The position numbers were made by a program, and so were the translations under genes. A stretch of DNA of 10,103 nucleotides from UBA11164 sp002420085 (GTDB taxonomy: Bacteria; Pseudomonadota; Gammaproteobacteria; Xanthomonadales; Xanthomonadaceae): NCBI GenBank assembly GCA_031976395.1, contig DALYLJ010000121.1:1-10103 (forward strand), read 5' to 3'. Below, piece by piece: positions 7,418-10,103 of the stretch (positions are counted from its first letter, which is position 1; each line of letters opens with the position of its first letter). The notes beneath the pieces were generated by a model. That model saw only the letters and a program-made list of their open reading frames with translations, had not been told where the DNA came from and did not search any database.

Positions 7418-7528
7418 TGCTAACGTTTGAGCAAAGGGGCAGGCACAGGCGGCGCATAAAATGCGAAGCATGCGCCGACTGGGACTGTCCAGCGACCAAC
7501 GGGAGCGACCTTGCGCGATTTGTTAGCG
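7418..7528 (-). other. attC recombination site of the DUF6338 cassette
   Basis: On the - strand the outer cores are CGCTAAC (7528-7522, R'') and GTTAGCA (7424-7418, R'), which pair as inverted repeats. Inside them, after unpaired spacers of 7 and 6 nt, GCAAGGTCGC (7514-7505, L'') and GCCCCTTTGC (7440-7431, L') form an imperfect second inverted pair. The centre holds GGCGCAT/ATGCGCC (7451-7457 and 7470-7476). This R''-L''-...-L'-R' layout over 111 bp is that of an integron attC. The TAA stop of the proline-rich ORF lies inside R'', as is usual for cassette genes. GTTAGCA departs from GTTRRRY in its last two positions, so the site may be degenerate. Confidence 0.7.
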
Positions 7529-7669
7529 CCCAACGTTACGTATTGGTGGTGGCGCTGGTGGCGGTGCAGGACGCACATTTGTTGATGGGGCAGGATTTGG
7601 ATTCGCACCCTCTCGAATTGGTTGGGGGCGAGGCGCTGGAGGTGGCGGATTAGATGACTTCTTGCTCAT
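7523..7669 (-). CDS. Small proline-rich protein overlapping the DUF6338 gene
   Basis: A 48-codon ORF in a different frame from the preceding gene, whose last 20 bases it overlaps. It begins MSKKSSNPPPPAPRP and ends APPPIRNVGR; roughly a third of residues are Pro, with no hydrophobic segment. A good Shine-Dalgarno (GGGAG, seven bases before ATG 7669) supports independent, coupled translation. Its TAA stop lies in the R'' core of attC 7418-7528, the normal place for the last gene of a cassette. It could instead be the original C-terminal tail of the DUF6338 protein separated by a frameshift, but the start codon and ribosome site favour a separate gene. Function unknown; such Pro-rich peptides may bind a partner domain. 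Confidence 0.55.
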   Translation of the reverse strand: MSKKSSNPPPPAPRPQPIREGANPNPAPSTNVRPAPPPAPPPIRNVGR

Positions 7670-8270
7670 TGGAAATCTCCCATGTTTGCTTCATGAACTC
7701 CACCATTTTCACATCATTTACAGAAACCAAAATTGTCTCAACATCTGTTAACGGAATCTCTCCATCTTGAGTGAGCCACGATGCTTGCTGCATTGAAAAA
7801 TGCCCTTTCTCTGGACTAGATGGCCATTCTTTTGGCCACCCATACAAGCGACGCTCTCCTTCTAGGTGAAGCACGACATAAGTAACCTTGTTAGAAAATT
7901 CACCATACCACTCAGACGGGTATGAGGTTTCTCTGGTTATGCCAATTTTCCTTATAACAGAGTGAAATTTGTCGTTGTTTGCAAAAAACGCAAATAAGAA
8001 TCCAGTTAATGTCGCCAAAATAACAGAAACTACTAACTCTGTGTCTTGGCTCCAAGTTCCGACAACACAAAATTGTGACAGATAAAAGACTGCGTTTTTA
8101 TACAGATAAACAAGGACTTGAACCACAAGGGTAAAAATTAATGCTTGGACGATTCTTTCAAACTGACTCGGCTTGACAAAAGACGTGAACCCATAAAATA
8201 CCCAAGCAGAAAGAAAACCTGGCAGTAAATACCTGAGGAGTTGAACAACATCAGTGGCTAGATTTTCCAT
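7650..8270 (-). CDS. DUF6338-type membrane protein (integron cassette gene)
   Basis: A 206-residue protein with about three membrane segments (residues 10-27, 40-66 and 78-97) and a cytoplasmic domain after residue 98 containing SYPSEWYGEFSN, then ERRLYGWPKEWPSSPEKGHF. The opening LLPGFLSAWVFYGFTSF and KPSQFERIVQALIFTL match my memory of the DUF6338 family; its function is not known. The gene is visibly AT-rich against its GC-rich surroundings, a sign of transfer. ATG 8270 is only ten bases past the GTTAGCG core at 8281-8275, as in integron cassettes, and there is no good Shine-Dalgarno, so translation may rely on the leader. Transcription probably comes from the leader promoter at 8340-8368. 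Confidence 0.8.
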   Translation of the reverse strand: MENLATDVVQLLRYLLPGFLSAWVFYGFTSFVKPSQFERIVQALIFTLVVQVLVYLYKNAVFYLSQFCVVGTWSQDTELVVSVILATLTGFLFAFFANNDKFHSVIRKIGITRETSYPSEWYGEFSNKVTYVVLHLEGERRLYGWPKEWPSSPEKGHFSMQQASWLTQDGEIPLTDVETILVSVNDVKMVEFMKQTWEISNEQEVI

Positions 8271-8274
8271 ATGG

Positions 8275-8292
8275 CGCTAACTGGACTTAGAC
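8275..8292 (-). other. attI-like simple site next to the DUF6338 cassette
   Basis: On the - strand GTCTAAG (8292-8286) and GTTAGCG (8281-8275) form inversely oriented core sites (CTAA...TTAG) four bases apart, like the simple site of an integron attI. Exchange at G/TTAGCG would join the cassette whose other end is the attC core at 7424, giving a cassette of about 857 bp. The position between the leader promoter and the first cassette gene is what an attI should have. The core matches GTTRRRY imperfectly. Confidence 0.6.
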
Positions 8293-8339
8293 TCCGCTTC
8301 CCGGGTGTTGCACCGTATGGTGCGGCTGTTCCTACGTCG

Positions 8340-8368
8340 AGTAGAGCAGATTTTCTACGCCAGGTCAA
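8340..8368 (-). promoter_or_regulatory. Cassette promoter (Pc-like), leader copy A
   Basis: Read on the - strand: TTGACC (8368-8363), 17-bp spacer, TCTACT (8345-8340), with TG-C before the -10 as an extended element. It points toward the DUF6338 cassette, start site near 8333. The palindrome CTAC-GTCGA-GTAG (8332-8344) overlaps the -10 and is identical in copy B, so it may be an operator. It does not match the LexA boxes I know. Confidence 0.6.
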
Positions 8369-8439
8369 GCCGTTGACCGCTGCCATGAGACCTCAGGCGT
8401 CGGCATGATTCAGTGCGAAACCGCGATTATGCGGGCGTA

Positions 8440-8475
8440 ATGGCTTATGCCGACGAAAACATGGGCGTGACAAGG
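8440..8475 (+). pseudogene. intI: Stub of a second integron integrase gene
   Basis: ATG 8440 with a GGGCG-type ribosome site opens a frame (MAYADENMGVT) aligning codon by codon with the first eleven codons of the intI remnant at 9530 (MGYTDGNKGVT). After that the similarity is lost: the following bases up to the gap at 8547 encode nothing like an integrase and end in the REP-like arm GGACACCCAT. It is the start of a truncated duplicate gene. Confidence 0.55.
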
Positions 8476-8536
8476 AGCAAGGCAGGATGCCTACTCTCTG
8501 GCGCAACGGGATGTCGTCGTTCGTCGGATACCATCA

Positions 8537-8573
8537 GGACACCCATNNNNNNNNNNGTGCAAAATGAGTGTCC
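8537..8573. repeat. REP-like inverted arms around the assembly gap
   Basis: GGACACCCAT (8537-8546) ends at the gap, and ATGAGTGTCC (8564-8573) lies just after it, followed by TGG and a T run. The pair matches the REP-like element at 7357-7388 with one mismatch in the right arm. A hairpin or multi-copy repeat here would explain why assembly broke at this point. Confidence 0.6.
8547..8556. other. Assembly gap (10 N)
   Basis: Ten undetermined bases. The number may be a placeholder, so real sequence of unknown length, perhaps including an attC for the cassette gene at 8600-8944 or more of the second intI, may be missing. Confidence 0.95.
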
Positions 8574-8599
8574 TGGCTTTTTTGCGCACCCGAGTGGGC

Positions 8600-8944
8600 T
8601 CAGCCCCGATCAATGCAGATGATATGCCTGGCTTGAAACCAAACCTCCAGGCCAGCTTGGATGGCATCAGTGCAATACGGATCATTGTCAAGCTCGCCGC
8701 GATACCAGCCCTCGGAGCGCTCTTTAACTTGGACCCACATCCGCTCGCCGTGGTCCACCAAGCAGCCAGAATCATCCGATACACGGATGTAAAAGCGAAT
8801 TTTGACCAGGTCGCCCGGCATGACCGACTCACGATCTGCTTGCGGCGGAATCCAGTATGTGTCTGGACTCTCGGCATGAGCGATCTCCCCGTCATCAAGC
8901 ATCCAGCCGTCTGCTTCTAGGGATGTCAGATTCGGAGTAGTCAC
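8600..8944 (-). CDS. DUF2314-like small soluble protein (integron cassette gene)
   Basis: A 114-residue acidic soluble protein. The central pattern, Pro-Gly-Asp-Leu-Val-Lys-x-Arg-Phe, then ERMWVQV, then YRGELDNDP and FQARHI near the end, resembles the DUF2314 family as I remember it; function unknown. GTG 8944 is chosen because GGAG lies seven bases upstream and the codon is eight bases past the attC core (8952-8958). The frame extends to a GTG at 8986, but that part is attC. The GGAG is itself part of the R' core, so the recombination site appears to supply the ribosome site. The gene ends in TGA with no attC after it. Instead come a REP-like arm and the assembly gap, so the 3' part of this cassette is lost or unassembled. 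Confidence 0.7.
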   Translation of the reverse strand: MTTPNLTSLEADGWMLDDGEIAHAESPDTYWIPPQADRESVMPGDLVKIRFYIRVSDDSGCLVDHGERMWVQVKERSEGWYRGELDNDPYCTDAIQAGLEVWFQARHIICIDRG

Positions 8945-8951
8945 ACGTGCG

Positions 8952-9010
8952 CTCCAACGTCGGAGTGATGGGCGTGCGGTACGCACGCCACCTTGAATGA
9001 CTAATTAGGC
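8952..9010 (-). other. attC site (59-base element) of the membrane-protein cassette
   Basis: On the - strand the site runs from GCCTAAT (R'', 9010-9004) to GTTGGAG (R', 8958-8952), exactly 59 bp. R'' is followed by TAGTCATTCAAGG, close to the AATTCATTCAAGC start of classic attC sites. The centre is a perfect stem GGCGTGCG-GTA-CGCACGCC (8971-8989 on the + strand). The TAA stop of the upstream cassette gene lies within R''. The outer cores pair imperfectly, so recombination activity is uncertain, but the layout is that of a class-1-type 59-base element. Confidence 0.8.
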
Positions 9011-9325
9011 GTCGACCTCATTGTCGACGGCCTTAATCAGGAGCGATATGGGACGAGCCAACGAGTAGAGAAAAAGTCCAAACGCCATGCAAGCACCAAG
9101 TAACATGGTGAAAATGCCAGTGATGAAGAGCCCGATGAACGGTGAAGCGATGAGTCCTGCCATGCCTGTCAAAGGCTGACCATTCCAGTTCACCGTTGGC
9201 ACGCCGAACAACGCAAATACGCCCATCAGGAGCGCGAACGGAACGATCGACAAACTCAACCCAAGCCCCGTCAACTTGAACAATGTGCCGGCCGATATGC
9301 GCCGGATTGTGATTTCTTTGAACAT
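9005..9325 (-). CDS. Small membrane protein with two hydrophobic segments (first integron cassette gene)
   Basis: A 106-residue protein. A basic N terminus (FKEITIRRISAGTLFKLTG) is followed by a membrane segment at about 20-42, a short loop GVPTVNWNGQPLTG, a second long hydrophobic stretch at about 56-90, and a tail LARPISLLIKAVDNEVDA. I know of similar cassette-borne small membrane proteins but no assigned function. ATG 9325 is preferred over the adjacent ATG 9328 because AGGA then lies six bases upstream instead of three. The frame is open much further upstream, but that text comes from the integron leader and antisense intI. The TAA stop lies in the attC at 8952-9010. It is the first gene after the leader promoter at 9417-9445. 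Confidence 0.75.
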   Translation of the reverse strand: MFKEITIRRISAGTLFKLTGLGLSLSIVPFALLMGVFALFGVPTVNWNGQPLTGMAGLIASPFIGLFITGIFTMLLGACMAFGLFLYSLARPISLLIKAVDNEVDA

Positions 9326-9350
9326 CATTTTTCCTGAAGCTTGGTGGCGA

Positions 9351-9369
9351 CGCCTGATTAGATTCAGAC
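9351..9369 (-). other. Degenerate attI-like site, leader copy B
   Basis: At the position equivalent to the simple site of copy A, the - strand reads GTCTGAATC then TAATCAGGCG. The cores have drifted from CTAAG and GTTAG-type sequences. It marks where the first cassette would have joined the leader and is probably no longer a good integrase target. Confidence 0.35.
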
Positions 9370-9562
9370 CCCGCATCCGGGGTGTTGCACCGTATGGTGC
9401 GCCTGTTCCTACGTCGAGTAGAGCAGATTTCCTACGCCACGACAAGCCCTTGGTCGATGCCCTTGGTCGATGCCATGAGACCTCGGGCGTCGGCATGATT
9501 CGGTGCAACACCGCGATTGTGAGGGCGTAATGGGTTACACCGACGGAAACAAGGGCGTAACA
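9352..9562. repeat. Integron leader, copy B (promoter, attI, intI start)
   Basis: A 211-bp counterpart of 8275-8472, longer only by a 13-bp tandem duplication (CCCTTGGTCGATG at 9447-9459 and 9460-9472). It lies between intI and the first cassette gene, which are divergent, exactly where an integron leader with Pc and attI should be. The hairpin GCACC-GTAT-GGTGC (9387-9400) is in the transcribed part of the leader. Confidence 0.85.
9417..9445 (-). promoter_or_regulatory. Cassette promoter (Pc), leader copy B
   Basis: On the - strand: TTGTCG (9445-9440), 17-bp spacer, TCTACT (9422-9417) with an extended TG-C. It points to the cassette gene at 9325, about 85 bases of leader away. Relative to copy A the -35 has drifted from TTGACC to TTGTCG, predicting a weaker promoter. 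The CTAC-GTCGA-GTAG palindrome over the -10 is kept. Confidence 0.6.
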
Positions 9563-9901
9563 GGCGCGGCCGCAGGTCAGCAACAACCGCGCCTGTTGGA
9601 CGAAGTTCGCCGCTGGTTGCGGCTCAAACACGACAGCGTGCGCACGGAGCAGGCGGATGTCGCATGGATTGGTCGGTTCATCTTGGCCAGCGGGAAGCGG
9701 CATCGACGCGAGGTGGGCGGCCCGGGGGTCGAGTGGTTCCTGACTGGGCTGACGGTAGAGGGCCGAGTCTCGGCATGTACGTGGAATCTGACGTTGTCGG
9801 CGCTGTTGTCTCTCAATCGACAGGTACTGGCGGTGGACCTGCCGTGGCTCGACAAGGTGGTTCGCGCCAAGCGGACGCGACAGATTCCGGTGGTGCTGAG
9901 C
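9530..9901 (+). pseudogene. intI: Integron integrase, truncated to its N-terminal half
   Basis: ATG 9530 (GAGGG just upstream) opens a frame running to the window end without a stop. Residues about 20-124 match the SAM-like core-binding domain of IntI tyrosine recombinases: PRLLDEVRRWLRLKHDSVRTEQ, VAWIGRFILASGKRH, VEWFLTGLTVEGRVSA, DLPWLDKVVRAK, and PVVLS at the domain border (IntI1 has SLRTEQAYVNWVRAFI, TDLPWL and RRLPVVLTPDEV). Substitutions at usually conserved places (EQADV for EQAYV, WIGRF for WIRRF) suggest decay. After residue 124 the similarity stops, and the Arg-His-Arg-Tyr catalytic half is absent, replaced by repeat DNA. The protein cannot be catalytic as it stands. The gene is divergent from the cassettes, the standard integron arrangement. 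Confidence 0.88.
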
Positions 9902-10103
9902 CCACCAACCATTATTGCAACCATTACTGGACATCCATCGTCTCCACCCTGCTGGACACCACCCCCCAACCACTGGGCACCCATCGGACGGACGCTACTG
10001 GACACCCGTGAGCACCCGGACACCCGGACACCCGGACACCCGGACATCCGGACATCCGGACATCCGGACATCCGGACACACACTCAAACGGGACACCCAT
10101 CGG
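9902..10103 (+). repeat. REP-like sequence with GGACACCCAT-type motifs replacing the intI 3' half
   Basis: Motifs of the form GGRCAYCCRT occur at 9929-9938, 9975-9984, 10000-10009 and 10091-10100, with CCATCGG following two of them. They match the arms at 7381-7390 (reverse) and 8537-8546. No gene is supported; the open frames here come from the repeats. The motif at 10091 may be the left arm of another palindrome whose partner lies outside the window. Confidence 0.65.
10013..10076 (+). repeat. 8-bp tandem repeat, (CACCCGGA)4 then (CATCCGGA)4
   Basis: Eight perfect units without interruption, four of one variant followed by four of the other. The unit contains GGACACCC or GGACATCC when read in the next phase, so it seems to be an expansion of the REP-like motif around it. 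The unit is not a multiple of three, so any reading frame through it gives period-8 peptide text and copy-number change would shift frame. There are no spacers, so it is not a CRISPR. Confidence 0.95.

Larger units (their letters stand above)
8275..8472. repeat. Integron leader, copy A (promoter, attI, intI start)
   Basis: This 198-bp stretch aligns along its whole length with 9352-9562. The copies match at 55 of 57 positions over 8306-8362, are more diverged at both ends, and are colinear except for one 13-bp duplication in the other copy. It contains the cassette promoter, the conserved hairpin GCACC-GTAT-GGTGC (8310-8323), the attI-like site, and the first codons of intI on the + strand. 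It is best read as a second integron platform. Confidence 0.85.

Noticed and set aside
8332..8344. LexA box in the integron leader
   Set aside because: CTAC-N5-GTAG does not fit CTG-N10-CAG or the xanthomonad TTAG-N6-TACTA type. Kept only as an unnamed palindrome.
8564..8920. + strand ORF opposite the DUF2314-like gene
   Set aside because: No ribosome site or family pattern. The - strand frame has the ERMWV-type pattern, sits after an attC, and matches cassette orientation.
9005..9973. A 322-codon - strand frame ending with the small membrane protein
   Set aside because: Its first two thirds are antisense to intI and the transcribed integron leader. Only the part from ATG 9325 has a ribosome site and protein-like composition.
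9664..10011. + strand ORF in another frame over intI
   Set aside because: The integrase homology is in the frame of ATG 9530. This ORF is a shadow running into repeats.
10013..10076. Possible CRISPR array
   Set aside because: Units are 8 bp and contiguous with no spacers, and no cas genes are present.

Overview
The window is GC-rich bacterial chromosome, most like a gammaproteobacterium of the Xanthomonadales. The evidence is compact GC-rich codon use, the order pyrD-murB, a CCA-encoding tRNA-Arg(CCU), and a relic integron leader whose translated text resembles xanthomonad integron leaders as I remember them. No database search was possible, so the genus is left open.

Positions 1-5157 are an ordinary housekeeping block on the + strand. 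It holds the 3' end of an unidentified gene with an Ala/Asp repeat tail, a tRNA-Arg gene with its own promoter, an ALDH7-type aldehyde dehydrogenase (alpha-aminoadipic semialdehyde / piperideine-6-carboxylate dehydrogenase type, lysine catabolism), and a tightly coupled operon pyrD-murB-eamA whose genes overlap by ATGA. Facing it on the - strand (5166-6896) is a complete hoxX homologue, a formyltransferase/enoyl-CoA-hydratase fusion that makes the CO ligand of [NiFe] hydrogenase, with no hydrogenase gene in view.

Positions 6897-10103 are an accessory region that reads as a decayed, duplicated chromosomal integron. The right end carries the N-terminal core-binding half of an integron integrase (intI, + strand, from 9530) that has lost its catalytic half and runs into REP-like and 8-bp tandem repeats. 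Divergent from it, on the - strand, are a leader with a cassette promoter, a small membrane-protein cassette (9005-9325), a 59-bp attC that contains that gene's stop codon, and a second cassette gene (8600-8944). After an assembly gap flanked by inverted REP-like arms, the same leader appears again (8275-8472) with a stub of a second intI start. It feeds an AT-rich cassette that encodes a DUF6338-type membrane protein and an overlapping 48-codon proline-rich ORF, whose stop codon lies inside a second, longer attC (7418-7528). Between that attC and hoxX are more REP-like and direct repeats.

The main discovery-type observations are the two tandem integron platforms (leader, promoter, attI, intI start) in one 2.5-kb region, both intI copies ending near the same GGACACCCAT-type repeat, and the unannotated proline-rich partner ORF of the DUF6338 gene.
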